Positions 28,101-40,587 are shown, numbered from the stretch's first letter. The stretch is DNA of 64,000 nucleotides from Qipengyuania citrea (GCF_009828015.1 NZ_WTYG01000002.1:62001-126000); one strand, 5' to 3'. Program-made: numbers and translations. Notes: generated by a model from the letters alone, not told the origin.

Positions 28101-29603
28101 TCACCGGCTGGTGGAAAGAAGATCACGCCGAAGCCATACTGCGAGTCCGCGGTCATGGATGCGTTCTTCGGCGATCACGATGTACCCTTGCGGCAGCGTG
28201 GTCTCAACGTAGTCGAGCGTTTCCAGGTTCTGCTGGGTGAATGGCCGGTCGGCGGTCACGACCACCGGCGGACCGGTATCGAGAATACGGCGGACCTCGT
28301 CGATCTGGCGCACCTCGAGAGAATTGCGCTCGAGCGCGTTGTTGAGATGGTCGGGGTAGATCAGCCGGGTGGGAAGGCAACTGCCGGTAGCGCTATAGAG
28401 CGCTGTAGGACCGTCGAAGACCCACAGACAGGCTTCCTGTTCATCGACATGCGGCTGGATCGCGGCGACCAGTCCATCCATCGCTTCGCGGTGGTTCTGG
28501 GAGGCTTCGTAGCGTTCGGGCAGATAGAGCAACCCGATGCAGGCCACGGTCGCCGCGGCCAGTGGGGCCAGCCCCGCCGGTCCTTGGCGGTGAAGGAAGG
28601 GCAGGGCGACCAGCAGCACCCCGGGGACCAGCGCGGCGAAGTAATAGGCATAGACGGTCGACGGCAGAAATACGGTTGCGACCGAAGCACCGAGCATGGC
28701 GCAAAAGAACCGATAGCTCCGCCGATCGGCGGGAGGAGACATGCGCAGGCTTGCGTAGAACCCGGCGAGAGCAAGCACGACGAGCGGCATCAGGAAGAGC
28801 GTATGCCGTTCTGCAAACCGCCCCATGGGGGCAGGTTCGCGCAGGAAGAAACTGACGAAATTGGCGAACCAGAATTGGTCCCATCCGCCGACGGCGAAAT
28901 AGAACAGCCCGACGAGAAGCGTGGGCGCCAGACCCAGTGCAGCGAACGCGATGCCGACCGCCGACAGCTGCGCCAGCGATCGCCCCGAGCGGTACTGCCC
29001 CCACAGCGCCCAAAGCCCGAAGAAAACGCATTGTGGCACGACGGTGTACTTCACCTGCAGCGCCAGACCGCCGATCACCATTGCAAGGAGCGCACGCTGC
29101 AAGGCCTGAGGGTGGCCCGTATCGCGGACCAGCAATGCCATCCCTAGCATGGCCGGGACATGGTAGATCTCGCTTTGTGCCGAATGCGAGCCATAGATCG
29201 TCATCAGCACGATATAGAGAACCGCGGCCGCGCTTGCGGTGACGCTGTCCGTCAAATGGATGGCCAGATTGCGCAGCAGCACGGCGCCCAGCACTATGAA
29301 GCCCGTCGCGAGCAACTGGTACGACCACGGGGCGGGCAGCCCGGTGGCATCGGCAAGGCCGAACAATGCGAAGAGACCGAAGGGCTTGCGGTCCCACAGG
29401 TCCACGAAGGGCAACTGGCCCTGCCACATCTGGCTGCCGATCAGCGCATAGAGTTGTTCGTCGATGTCGGCATTGTGATCGCCAAGGAATGGAAACCGCA
29501 CGGCCAGCGCGAACAGTGCGAGAAACAGGACCAGCCACAGACCACGCGCTGCATGGCGCCGCGTCGGCGGCGCTTGTGCCATATCGAAGCTGATTGCCGT
29601 CAT
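28101..29603 (-). CDS. GT39-like polytopic membrane glycosyltransferase
   Basis: A 500-residue membrane protein from ATG 29603 (other in-frame ATGs are at 29690 and 29582). It opens with a transmembrane helix (LWLVLFLALFALAVRFPFL), followed by a periplasmic acidic DHNADIDEQLYALIGSQMWQG loop, which holds the Asp/Glu expected for the dolichyl-phosphate-mannose/ArnT superfamily, and then about 9-11 further helices. The C-terminal soluble domain (about 385-500) ends with VIAEERIHDRGLAVWLRR. It may transfer a sugar from a polyprenyl donor. Acceptor unknown. Confidence 0.7.
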   Translation of the reverse strand: MTAISFDMAQAPPTRRHAARGLWLVLFLALFALAVRFPFLGDHNADIDEQLYALIGSQMWQGQLPFVDLWDRKPFGLFALFGLADATGLPAPWSYQLLATGFIVLGAVLLRNLAIHLTDSVTASAAAVLYIVLMTIYGSHSAQSEIYHVPAMLGMALLVRDTGHPQALQRALLAMVIGGLALQVKYTVVPQCVFFGLWALWGQYRSGRSLAQLSAVGIAFAALGLAPTLLVGLFYFAVGGWDQFWFANFVSFFLREPAPMGRFAERHTLFLMPLVVLALAGFYASLRMSPPADRRSYRFFCAMLGASVATVFLPSTVYAYYFAALVPGVLLVALPFLHRQGPAGLAPLAAATVACIGLLYLPERYEASQNHREAMDGLVAAIQPHVDEQEACLWVFDGPTALYSATGSCLPTRLIYPDHLNNALERNSLEVRQIDEVRRILDTGPPVVVTADRPFTQQNLETLDYVETTLPQGYIVIAEERIHDRGLAVWLRRDLLSTSR

Positions 29604-29693
29604 CGGACCGAATGTCTTCCCGCATGCATGCGGAAACGGTCCTCGCAGCTTGTGGTTAATTATCGGTTGCCACAGCGCAGGCTGCTGCAAACG

Positions 29694-29720
29694 AAAAGGG
29701 CGACCCGTGGGCCGCCCTTT
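29694..29720 (-). terminator. terminator of the atp operon
   Basis: On the minus strand AAAGGGCG and CGCCCTTTT form the stem, extended by an inner GCCC/GGGT pair, followed by TTTTCG. It begins 24 bases past the atpC stop, so it ends the ATP synthase transcript before the GT39-like gene. Confidence 0.85.
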
Positions 29721-29744
29721 GTAAGGTGCTGTATGGTTAAAGGG

Positions 29745-30002
29745 TCAGCCTTCGACGTGTTCGGCGAGGACCGTCAGCCCGTTTTCGCCGACCTCGGCAA
29801 AGCCGCCGCGGACTTCGATCGTTTCGGGTTCGGCGCCTTCGGTCTTGTAGACCTGCACCGCGCCGTCGCGGATCGTCGACATCAGCGGCGCATGGCCTTC
29901 GAGCACACCGAATTCGCCTTCCGAGCCTGGGACGACCACCATGTGGACATCCTCGGAACGGACCAGCTTCGCCGGTGTGACGAGTTCGAAGCGGAGAGCC
30001 AT
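29745..30002 (-). CDS. atpC: F1 ATP synthase subunit epsilon
   Basis: Epsilon sits on the central stalk with gamma and regulates ATP hydrolysis. The 85-residue protein contains the beta-sandwich domain only ([55 protein letters not shown]). The C-terminal two-helix inhibitory domain of the E. coli protein (139 residues) is absent, as is known in many alphaproteobacteria, where the zeta inhibitor takes over. It lies 4 bases after atpD. Confidence 0.93.
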   Translation of the reverse strand: MALRFELVTPAKLVRSEDVHMVVVPGSEGEFGVLEGHAPLMSTIRDGAVQVYKTEGAEPETIEVRGGFAEVGENGLTVLAEHVEG

Positions 30003-30006
30003 GTGC

Positions 30007-31467
<1,461 letters not shown>

Positions 31468-31496
31468 CTATGTCCTGACTTGGGGTTTATCGCGTC

Positions 31497-31832
31497 TTAA
31501 CCGACGCAGACATTTTCCGGATCGGCGAAGGTCCATTCGCCTTCGCCAGCAGTGAGTGTCGCCTTGTTGCGCAGATATTCGTCGTCGCCGAGGCCGAACT
31601 CGCACACGACGTCGGGCGAACCCATGCCGGCGCGCTTGCACATCGCGGTGTTGATCGGTTCCTCGTCCGGGCAGGCTTCGGCGTATTTTTCCGTCAGCAA
31701 CGCCTGGTCGGGCGCGGGCAGGGTTTCGATCGGTTCGGGCGTCACGACCTGTTCGGGCGCAGTCTGGGCGGCGGGTTCTTCGCCGCAGGCTGCGAGCAGG
31801 GCGAGGGGCAGGAGGAGGGCAAGCTTGTTCAC
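31497..31832 (-). CDS. small lipoprotein inserted in the atp operon
   Basis: A 111-residue protein with a clear lipoprotein signal (NKLALLLPLALLAACGEE, Cys at about 16). A Pro/Glu-rich linker leads to a compact domain with three further Cys (EACPDEEPINTAMCKRAG, DVVCEFGLGDDEYL, NVCVG). I do not recognise a family. It reads in the operon direction with 9 bases to atpG and 32 to atpD, so it must be carried on the same mRNA. The membrane-anchored periplasmic product is on the opposite side from F1, so a direct role in F1 assembly is unlikely. Confidence 0.8.
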   Translation of the reverse strand: MNKLALLLPLALLAACGEEPAAQTAPEQVVTPEPIETLPAPDQALLTEKYAEACPDEEPINTAMCKRAGMGSPDVVCEFGLGDDEYLRNKATLTAGEGEWTFADPENVCVG

Positions 31833-31841
31833 GTAGGGTCC

Positions 31842-32717
31842 TTAGAGAGCTTCCGCACCGGCGATGATTTCGATCAGCTCGGTGGTAATGGCGGCCTGGC
31901 GGCTGCGGTTGTACTGGATGGTCAGCTTGTTGATCAGATCGCCGGCGTTGCGCGTGGCATTGTCCATGGCGGTCATCGAGGCTCCCTGTTCGGACGCCTC
32001 GCGTTCGAGCAGCGAACCGAACAGCTGCGTCTTGACGTAGCGCGGCAGCAGTTCCTCGAGGATTTCCTCCTCACCGGGTTCGTAATCGACCACCGCGTCG
32101 CCGCCGGTCCCGGCATCGCTTTCGGGCGAGGGGACGGGGATCAGCTGGTCGACGGTCGGGTCCTGCGCCAGTGCCGAGCGGAAGACCGGGTAGATCAGGT
32201 GGGCAATGTCGAATTCGCCCTGCTCGAAGCGGCCGATCAGATCGTCGGCAATCGCTTCGGCTTCCTCGAACCCGGGGGTGCGGACCTCGGAGGTGTCGAA
32301 ATGCTTTTCGATACGTTCGGCGAAATCGCGCTTGATGGGCGCGCGGCCCTTCTTGCCGACGAGATAGAAGCGCACTTCCTTGCCTTCGGCGATCAGCGCC
32401 CGGGCCTTGGCCTTGGCGGCCTTGACGATGTTGGCGTTGAGACCGCCGCACAGGCCCTTGTCGGTGTTGACCACCACCAGCAGGTGACGCTGGTCGGCGC
32501 CATTGCCGGCCAGCAGCTGAGGCGCGCTGTCGCCGCTGACCTTGCCGGCCAGCGATGCCATCACACCCGAAAGCCGTTCGGCATAGGGGCGTGCGGCTTC
32601 GGCCGCAGCCTGCGCACGGCGCAGCTTGGCCGCTGCCACCATCTGCTTGGCCTTGGTGATCTTCTGGGTCGACTTGACCGAGTTGATACGGCCCTTGAGT
32701 TCCTTGAGGCTAGCCAT
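31842..32717 (-). CDS. atpG: F1 ATP synthase subunit gamma
   Basis: Central rotor shaft of F1. The 291-residue protein starts [20 protein letters not shown] and ends with the conserved [37 protein letters not shown] helix. The GLCGGLN motif is at about 90. Length is normal. It follows atpA by 29 bases and precedes the inserted lipoprotein gene. Confidence 0.97.
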   Translation of the reverse strand: MASLKELKGRINSVKSTQKITKAKQMVAAAKLRRAQAAAEAARPYAERLSGVMASLAGKVSGDSAPQLLAGNGADQRHLLVVVNTDKGLCGGLNANIVKAAKAKARALIAEGKEVRFYLVGKKGRAPIKRDFAERIEKHFDTSEVRTPGFEEAEAIADDLIGRFEQGEFDIAHLIYPVFRSALAQDPTVDQLIPVPSPESDAGTGGDAVVDYEPGEEEILEELLPRYVKTQLFGSLLEREASEQGASMTAMDNATRNAGDLINKLTIQYNRSRQAAITTELIEIIAGAEAL

Positions 32718-32746
32718 TTCGGCTCCCTATCTTCGTGTCTCTGGGC

Positions 32747-34288
<1,542 letters not shown>

Positions 34289-34843
34289 TTAAGCCTTCAT
34301 GGCTTGCGAAAGCGAATTGAGACGGGTGCGGATCGAGGCGTCGATGCGCTTCGAGCCGATGGTGACGACGAGGCCGCCGAGCAGATCGGGCTCGACCTTC
34401 GTGGAAAGTTTGACCGTACGCCCCTCGCGGGCGGTCAGCCTGGCCTTGAGATCGGCCAGCTGGGTATCGGTAAGTGCATGGGCGCTGGTGACTTCGGCCG
34501 TCACTTCGCCGCGCTGCGCGGCAGCGATCGAGCGGAAGGCGCGGATCACCTTGGGCAGTTCGGCAAGGCGGCGGTTCTGCGCCAGCACGCCGAGGAAATT
34601 CTGCGTCAGCTCGGTCACGCCGAGGATCGCGGAAACACCCCACAGGGCCTTCCGCGCATCGCTGCGGCCAACCTTGGGATTGGTGGTGACGGCGGCGAGC
34701 TCGCTCGATTCGGCGAGAGCGGTCTCGAGCTGGCCGAGATCCGATTCGACCGCAGTCACGGTTCCGTTTTCGCTGGCGAGATCGAACAGGGCCGAAGCGT
34801 AACGCCCTGCCAGGCTAGCCTGAATACCGGCGGAATTATCCAC
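34289..34843 (-). CDS. atpH: F1 ATP synthase subunit delta
   Basis: Joins the F1 head to the peripheral stalk. The 184-residue protein has [17 protein letters not shown] at the N-terminus, a central [18 protein letters not shown] helix, and [23 protein letters not shown] near the C-terminus. The start is GTG 34843, with GAGAGGAT about 10 bases upstream. First gene of the F1 operon; as usual in alphaproteobacteria the F0 genes are elsewhere. The roughly 205-base region to the divergent dioxygenase should carry the operon promoter, but no box is convincing. Confidence 0.95.
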   Translation of the reverse strand: MDNSAGIQASLAGRYASALFDLASENGTVTAVESDLGQLETALAESSELAAVTTNPKVGRSDARKALWGVSAILGVTELTQNFLGVLAQNRRLAELPKVIRAFRSIAAAQRGEVTAEVTSAHALTDTQLADLKARLTAREGRTVKLSTKVEPDLLGGLVVTIGSKRIDASIRTRLNSLSQAMKA

Positions 34844-35048
34844 GCGCTTAAGATCCTCTCGGGTCCGGAAGAAAAGTCTGTGTGACCAAGCCGGTCATGG
34901 GCCGACGGGAGTCGCCCCGGAAGGTCGGCGCGCGCCTAGCAAAGCCCCCCGGCGATGGCAAGCCGCCTGCGGGTGGGGAATCTGGACTCCGGGCGGCGTT
35001 GGCGTAGAGTGGGTGGCATAAAACAACCGTTCACTGGGGAGAGAAACG

Positions 35049-35879
35049 TTGGAAATGGTGCCCTTGGCGCCCCGCTGCGGGGTGGAGATCAAAGATGTGA
35101 AGCTGGCCGAGGCGCAGGGGCCGGTGCTCGATGCGATCCGTCAGGCGATCTACGAACACGGCGTCGCCCTGTTTCGCGGGCAGGACGATTTCACCCCCGA
35201 AGCGCATATCGCCTTTGCCCGGCGCTGGGGCGGGATCGACATCAACAATTATTTTCCGCTCACCGCCGACCATCCCGAAATCGCGGTGGTTCGCAAGCGC
35301 GCCGACCAGGTCACCAATATCGGCGGCGGCTGGCACACCGACCATTCCTACGACCAGGTGCCCGCGATGGGATCGATCCTCGTGGCGCGCACCCTGCCGC
35401 CGAGCGGCGGTGATACGCTGTGGGCGCATATGGGCGCCGCCTATGATGCGTTGCCGGACACGCTCAAGCAGGAGATCGAGGGGCTCGAAGCCTATCACAC
35501 CGCCGACCATATCTATGAGGAAGGCGGGCTCTACGCGCAGACCGACATGGGCCGTGACCTGCGCGGCCAGTCGATCACCACCGGGGCCACGCATCCGGTG
35601 GTGATCCGCCACCCGCAGACCGGGCGCAAGCTGCTCTACGTCAACAGCGCCTTCACCATCAATATCGTCGGGCGAAGCCGTGAAGACAGCCTGCCGCTGC
35701 TCCAGCGGCTCTATGATGCGGCGACGGCGGCGGACAACACCTGCCGGGTGGCATGGGAACCGGGCTCGGTGGCGATCTGGGACAATCGCACGACCTGGCA
35801 CCTGGCGATGAACGACTATCAGGGCCATGCCCGCGAAATGCATCGCATCACGCTGACCGGCGAACCGCTCGCGGCCTAG
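35049..35879 (+). CDS. TauD/TfdA-family Fe(II)/2-oxoglutarate dioxygenase
   Basis: A 276-residue (TTG 35049) or 274-residue (ATG 35055) oxygenase. GGGGAG at 35036-35041 fits TTG with 7 bases' spacing better than ATG with 13. The iron triad is His96/Asp98 (GGGWHTDHSY) and His251 (TTWHLAMND), with the 2-oxoglutarate Arg266 (MHRITL). Substrates in this family include taurine, aryloxyalkanoates and alkyl sulfates; none can be chosen here, and no sulfonate transporter is nearby. Its stop overlaps that of the convergent protease in CTAG. Confidence 0.88.
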   Translation: MEMVPLAPRCGVEIKDVKLAEAQGPVLDAIRQAIYEHGVALFRGQDDFTPEAHIAFARRWGGIDINNYFPLTADHPEIAVVRKRADQVTNIGGGWHTDHSYDQVPAMGSILVARTLPPSGGDTLWAHMGAAYDALPDTLKQEIEGLEAYHTADHIYEEGGLYAQTDMGRDLRGQSITTGATHPVVIRHPQTGRKLLYVNSAFTINIVGRSREDSLPLLQRLYDAATAADNTCRVAWEPGSVAIWDNRTTWHLAMNDYQGHAREMHRITLTGEPLAA

Positions 35880-37429
35880 TTCCTGGCGTTACACTCGTAC
35901 ACCAGCCGCTCGTTGGCCTGCTGCGGCAACTGGCCAAGCACTTCGCCCTGCAACTCGCCCAGCCGCGCGGCGGCATTGTCGCTGCCGCATTCGGGCGCGG
36001 TGTATTTGCCGCGTGCTTCGCGGGCTTCGGTCATCGCGCTGCGCGGCAGCAGATAGCGTTCGGAGCGGAAGATGCGGCGGTCGGGGTCGAAGCTGTTAAC
36101 CGATACCGCGTCTTCCGAATTGGGCACGAACACCCGGCTCCAGCTGCCGCCGGCAAAACCGTATTGCGTGCGGGTGTTCACGCATCCGTCGGGCGTCCAG
36201 TCGAATTCGATATCCTCGACCTTGGCGCTGGTGATCCGGCTGCGTTCGGGGATCAGCCGGCACAGGAGCGCATAATCTTCGCCGCCAGCGGCGGGGCCGG
36301 GTTCGGCGGCGCCTTGCCCGTCCTGCATCGCGGCGGCGACGCGCCGGTCGATCTCGTCGAGCCCGGGACGGGTCAGATAGGCCGCCAGCGCAGCAAGCAC
36401 GACCACGGCGGTCGCGCCCGCCGCGATCCGCAGACGGGTCTCGTCGCGCGGCTCTGCACGCCACAGCGTCATCGCCCACTGGCCCAGCCCGAAGGCCACC
36501 AGCAGCAGGACGAACGACAGGAAGACGCGGTCCTCTCGCTCGACGATCACGCCCTGTTCGGCTTCGAGCAGCGCGCGCTCGCGCCGGGTGCGGCGCTCTT
36601 CGGCGCGTTCGGCCAGATCGGCGCGCGCAGCCATCTGTTCGCGCTCGAGCCGCTCGCGTTCGGCCTCGTCGAGATCGGCCATCGACCGGCAGGTACTAGT
36701 GTTGATCCGCGGCTCGACATCGTTGGCGCGCAGGAAGGGCACCAGCTCGCGGTTCGATACGGCGAAGAAGAACTCGGCGTCGCCGCCGTCATTGTCCGCC
36801 CCGAAGCTGTTCACACCGACCACCCGGCCGCACGGATCGAGCAGCGGGCCGCCCGAATTTCCGCGCGCGATGGGGGCGGTGTGCAGGATGGTGTCGAATT
36901 GGCGGCTGGGCCGCGCACCCGATATGAACCCGCGGCTCTTGACCGGGGGCTGGCTGCGGAAGATGTCGCTGATATCGAGCCCCTGCGCACGATCGACATT
37001 CATCGGATAGCCGACGCTGGTAACTTCGCCGCTGTCGGGCGGCATCCCGCCGGCCAGCGCCAGCGGGGGCAGGCGCAGGTCCCCGGTAATGCGGATGAGT
37101 GCCAGATCGTTGCGCGCCAGCACCGCGATGATCCGGCCATAGACCGCTTCGCCGCCGCCGGTCGGGACGATGCCGATCTGCATTCCCTCGTCACGCAGTG
37201 CATCGCGCACCACATGCGCATTGGTGACCACCGTATCGCCAGTGACCGCGAAGCCGGTGCCATGGCTGATCGGGAACAGTTCGCCGTCGCGCTCGCCCAC
37301 GATCACCACCCGCACCACGCCGCGCGCGGCCGCGTCGATATCCGCGGGTTCGGCGTGGGCGGGCACGGACGCCAGCAGCGGCGCGAGCAGCGCAAGCAGC
37401 GCGGCGATACGGGTGAAAAAGCGGGCCAT
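35876..37429 (-). CDS. membrane-anchored trypsin-like serine protease
   Basis: A 517-residue protein with a signal peptide (cleavage after about Ala26) and an S1/HtrA-type protease domain (about 30-235): His72 in VVTNAHVV, Asp108 in RNDLALI, Ser192 in ARGNSGGPLLD. There is no PDZ domain. Instead a charged coiled coil (about 251-300) leads to two hydrophobic segments (301-323 and 335-352) and a C-terminal domain (about 370-517) with Cys in LLCRLIP, DGCVNTRTQ, APECGS and VYECNARN. The C-terminal domain is not one I recognise. Role, perhaps envelope quality control, is inferred. Confidence 0.82.
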   Translation of the reverse strand: MARFFTRIAALLALLAPLLASVPAHAEPADIDAAARGVVRVVIVGERDGELFPISHGTGFAVTGDTVVTNAHVVRDALRDEGMQIGIVPTGGGEAVYGRIIAVLARNDLALIRITGDLRLPPLALAGGMPPDSGEVTSVGYPMNVDRAQGLDISDIFRSQPPVKSRGFISGARPSRQFDTILHTAPIARGNSGGPLLDPCGRVVGVNSFGADNDGGDAEFFFAVSNRELVPFLRANDVEPRINTSTCRSMADLDEAERERLEREQMAARADLAERAEERRTRRERALLEAEQGVIVEREDRVFLSFVLLLVAFGLGQWAMTLWRAEPRDETRLRIAAGATAVVVLAALAAYLTRPGLDEIDRRVAAAMQDGQGAAEPGPAAGGEDYALLCRLIPERSRITSAKVEDIEFDWTPDGCVNTRTQYGFAGGSWSRVFVPNSEDAVSVNSFDPDRRIFRSERYLLPRSAMTEAREARGKYTAPECGSDNAAARLGELQGEVLGQLPQQANERLVYECNARN

Positions 37430-37518
37430 TGCGGCGCCTTGTGACGATCATTCGCTTTGACCGCAAGGCGCGGGATGCCAGCGCAATTCGGTGCGGGCAC
37501 AAGCGTTGCCCTTGCGCT

Positions 37519-38553
37519 ATGATGGGCACTGCGATGATCGACGACGATACAGCCTGGGCCGCCGTGGAGCGGCGCGACCGCACCTTCGACGGACGCTTCG
37601 TCACCGGCGTGCTGACCACCGGCATCTATTGCCGTCCGTCCTGTGCCGCGCGGCACCCGCGCCGCAGCAATGTGCGTTTCTTCGCCGATGGTACAGCGGC
37701 GCGCGCGGCGGGATTGCGCGCCTGCAAAAGGTGCCTGCCCGATGATGTCGGCCGCGACGAGGCGGCAGTGCTCGCGGCGATCGACGAGATCCGCCAGGCC
37801 GAAGATGCGCCCTCGCTCGCCGCGCTGGCGCAGCTGACCGGCTATTCGCCCGCACATTTCCAGCGGGTGTTCAAACGCGCGATCGGCCTTTCGCCTGCCG
37901 CCTATGCCCGCGCCTTGCGCGAGGAACGCGCGCGTGATGCGCTGTCGGTTGGCGACAGCGTGACCGGCGCGATCTACGAGGCGGGCTATGGCTCGGCCTC
38001 GCGCTTTTACGAGAATACGAAAGGACGGTTGGGCATGGCGGCAAGCGCATGGGCGAATGGCGGGGCGGGAGTGACGATCCGCTGGGCGGTGGTCGACACC
38101 ACGATGGGGCGGATGCTGGTGGCGGCGACCGACAAGGGTGTGTGCCGCCTGTCCTTTGCCGAAGACGACAGCGAATTGCGCCGCCGCTTCCCCAGGGCCG
38201 ATCTGGTCGAAGGCGGCGCGGCGTTCGGCGAATTGCTCGCCGACGTCGTCGCCAGCGTCGAGGCACCGGGCGATTTCGCGCATATCCCGCTCGACGTGAA
38301 GGGCACCGCTTTTCAGGAAGCGTGCTGGGAAGCCTTGCGCGCGATCCCGCCGGGCGAAACGCGCACCTATGCCGAAATCGCCGCGGCCGCGGGCAATGCC
38401 AAGGCGGTGCGCGCCGCGGGCAGCGCCAATGCGCGCAACAATGTCGCGGTGCTGATCCCCTGCCACCGCGTGGTGCGCAAGGGCGGCGATCTTGGCGGCT
38501 ATGCCTATGGCCAGGACATCAAGCGCGAATTGCTCGAACGGGAGCGGAAATGA
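37519..38553 (+). CDS. ada: Ada-type adaptive response activator and O6-methylguanine-DNA methyltransferase
   Basis: Repairs alkylated DNA by suicidal methyl transfer and activates repair genes. Domains in order: Ada zinc domain (TGIYCRPSCAARHP and RACKRCLPDD, four Cys), AraC helix-turn-helix (SLAALAQLTGYSPAHFQRVF), and the methyltransferase domain with its active-site IPCHRVVRKGGDLGGYAYG. About 344 residues from ATG 37519; ATG 37522 and ATG 37534 are alternatives. Divergent from the protease gene across about 90 bases. No Ada box was confirmed. Confidence 0.93.
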   Translation: MMGTAMIDDDTAWAAVERRDRTFDGRFVTGVLTTGIYCRPSCAARHPRRSNVRFFADGTAARAAGLRACKRCLPDDVGRDEAAVLAAIDEIRQAEDAPSLAALAQLTGYSPAHFQRVFKRAIGLSPAAYARALREERARDALSVGDSVTGAIYEAGYGSASRFYENTKGRLGMAASAWANGGAGVTIRWAVVDTTMGRMLVAATDKGVCRLSFAEDDSELRRRFPRADLVEGGAAFGELLADVVASVEAPGDFAHIPLDVKGTAFQEACWEALRAIPPGETRTYAEIAAAAGNAKAVRAAGSANARNNVAVLIPCHRVVRKGGDLGGYAYGQDIKRELLERERK

Positions 38554-38626
38554 TCCGCAGGATCGACGCATTCACCGCGCTACCAGCCGTCCTTGTATTG
38601 CGATCCATTCGCATTAACTAGTGGCC

Positions 38627-39385
38627 ATGAGCACCAGACCTCCTCCGCGGACGCTTACCGTCCTCTCGCGCCAGTCCCTTTCGCCCTCGATGATCCGGGT
38701 CTCGCTCGGCGGTCCGGGCCTGGCGGGGTTTCCGCCCGATTTCGCAGGCGGCTATGTCAAGCTCATGCTGGCCCCCGCCACCGCGGGCAGCAAGCCGGTG
38801 GTCCGGACCTACACCATCCGCCATCAGGCCGAGGATGCGATCGCGATCGATTTCGCCCTGCACGGCGGCGAGGCTGCGGGCCCGGCGACCCGCTGGGCGC
38901 TGTCGGCCACGCCCGGCGACACGATCAAGGTGGGCGGTCCGGGCCTGCCCAAACCGCTGCCGCAGGGGCGCGATTTCTATCTCGTGGCGGGCGACATGAC
39001 CGCGCTGCCGGCGATTGGGGCCAATCTCGAAGCATTGCCGGCCGATGCGCGCGGGTTCGCTGCGATCGAGATCCAGGACGAACGCGACCGGCAGGACATC
39101 GCTGCGCCCGAGGGTGTCGAGATCGCCTGGCTGGTCAATCCCGAGCCGGGGCAGCGGCCCGCGCTGCTGGTCGATGCGCTGCGCAGTGCCGCGCGGCCCG
39201 AAGGCTCGCTCGCGGCATGGGCAGCGTGCGAATTTTCCGCGATGAAGCGGCTGCGCGAATATCTGCGCGGCGAACTCGCGCTCGCGCCCGCCGATCTCTA
39301 CCTTTCCAGCTATTGGAAACACGGCATGATCGAGGACGAACACAAGCTCGCCAAACAGCAGGACGCCGCCGCGCAGCCTAGCTGA
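38627..39385 (+). CDS. siderophore-interacting protein (flavin ferric reductase family)
   Basis: A 252-residue protein of the ViuB/SIP family that reduces ferric siderophores with a bound FAD. It has the FAD-binding sequence RTYTIRHQAEDAIAIDFALHG (RxYT), GPATRWALSATPGDTIKVGGPG, and the C-terminal SSYWKHGMIEDEHKLAK region. Start at ATG 38627; GTG 38621 is possible and no Shine-Dalgarno is evident. No siderophore transporter lies beside it. A hairpin follows the stop. Confidence 0.85.
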   Translation: MSTRPPPRTLTVLSRQSLSPSMIRVSLGGPGLAGFPPDFAGGYVKLMLAPATAGSKPVVRTYTIRHQAEDAIAIDFALHGGEAAGPATRWALSATPGDTIKVGGPGLPKPLPQGRDFYLVAGDMTALPAIGANLEALPADARGFAAIEIQDERDRQDIAAPEGVEIAWLVNPEPGQRPALLVDALRSAARPEGSLAAWAACEFSAMKRLREYLRGELALAPADLYLSSYWKHGMIEDEHKLAKQQDAAAQPS

Positions 39386-39393
39386 ATCAAACC

Positions 39394-39416
39394 GGGGCGG
39401 ACCCAAGGCCCGCCCC
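39394..39416. terminator. hairpin between convergent SIP and OmpA-family genes
   Basis: GGGGCGG, a 9-base loop and CCGCCCC form a 7-bp GC stem 8 bases past the SIP stop and 24 bases past the ompA-type stop. No U tract, so termination strength is uncertain. Confidence 0.55.
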
Positions 39417-39440
39417 GCATGATCCGAATTCGCAGCCCGA

Positions 39441-40349
39441 TCAGAGGCCCGAGTTCATTCCGTCGACGCTCTTGCTGACGAGGATGTTGACCGCCACGCG
39501 GCGGTTCTGCGCCTTGCCCTGTTCGGTGGTGTTGTCCGCCGCCGGATCGGCCTCGGCCATCCCGGTGGGGGTCAGCATCCGGTACGGTGCCCAGTCGCAT
39601 TCCTGCTGGAGGAAGTTGACCACGCGCGATGCGCGCTTTTCGCTCAGCTCCTGGTTGTATTCATAGTCGCCGGTCGAATCGGTGTAGCCGACCACCAGCA
39701 GCAGCGCGTTGTCGGTGTTCTTTGCCTGCGCCGCGGCCTGGCACAGCTCGTAGCGCGCCTGCTGCGACAGATTGTACTTGGCCGTGTCGAAATAGACGTT
39801 GGTCGTGCCCTTGATATTGTACTGGTCGATATTGGCGACGCGGCCACGCAACGCCTCGGTCGCGGCTTCATTGGCGGTGAAGCGCTGGTCGGTCCCGGTG
39901 TGGATCATCCGCGCGGTTTCGAGATGCTTGCTCTTGAGCGCGACCTTGGTGGCGATCAGCCCGCGATTGGCCCATTCGACCGTCTCGACTTCGACCGGCA
40001 GCCCATTGAGCAGGTCGGCGGCCGAAAGCTGGTCCTTGTCGAGACCCAGGAAACCACCGCTGCTGCGGATTTCGGTTGCGGGGCTGAGCGCGATTACGGT
40101 GCGCGTGCCATCGGCGCTGGTCACCTGCACCTTGTCGCCGTCGCGCGCCGAGATGACGCCCTCGAATTCGGGGCCTTCGGGCATGCCCGACAGGTCGCTG
40201 GGCGTCGTGCCGACAACGGTCATCGGTTCGCCGCCGCTATTCGCGCCGCCCTGGGGCTCAAGCTCCTGCGCCTGCGCACCGGCAGTGACGGGCAGGACGA
40301 GCGCGGCGAGCGCTGCGACTGTCTTCGAACTCTTGGACAAGGCAATCAT
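39441..40349 (-). CDS. OmpA-family protein with N-terminal DUF5666-like domain
   Basis: A 302-residue exported protein. ATG 40349 is preferred because AAGGAG lies 7 bases upstream; ATG 40355 would leave one base. A signal peptide (TVAALAALVLPVTAGAQAQ) is followed by a beta-rich DUF5666-like domain (about 55-150: FEGVISARDGDKVQVTSADG and LPVEVETVEWANRGLIA) and a C-terminal OmpA peptidoglycan-binding domain (about 180-295) with NVYFDTAKYNLSQ, GYTDSTGDYEYNQELSEKRA and NRRVAVNIL. It has no beta-barrel, so it is probably periplasmic and binds peptidoglycan. Confidence 0.85.
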   Translation of the reverse strand: MIALSKSSKTVAALAALVLPVTAGAQAQELEPQGGANSGGEPMTVVGTTPSDLSGMPEGPEFEGVISARDGDKVQVTSADGTRTVIALSPATEIRSSGGFLGLDKDQLSAADLLNGLPVEVETVEWANRGLIATKVALKSKHLETARMIHTGTDQRFTANEAATEALRGRVANIDQYNIKGTTNVYFDTAKYNLSQQARYELCQAAAQAKNTDNALLLVVGYTDSTGDYEYNQELSEKRASRVVNFLQQECDWAPYRMLTPTGMAEADPAADNTTEQGKAQNRRVAVNILVSKSVDGMNSGL

Positions 40350-40587
40350 ATTCATACTCCTTCAATTCGAACCGACACGGGCCGTCGAGCGGGTGTGGAA
40401 TGCCGCTTTCTCCCCAATTGCGCCTGTGCGGTCAATCAGCCCCCTTCATTCGGAAACGGCTTGGTCGAGCGGCGCGGGGCCGCAGGCGGGGGCTGGTGTT
40501 GCCCGCAGCCTGTCTCGCAAATGAACCGGGATGCGCAAACCTTTTGCCAAGCCGGTGGGCGGGGCAGGAAGTGCGATGAACCGACGC

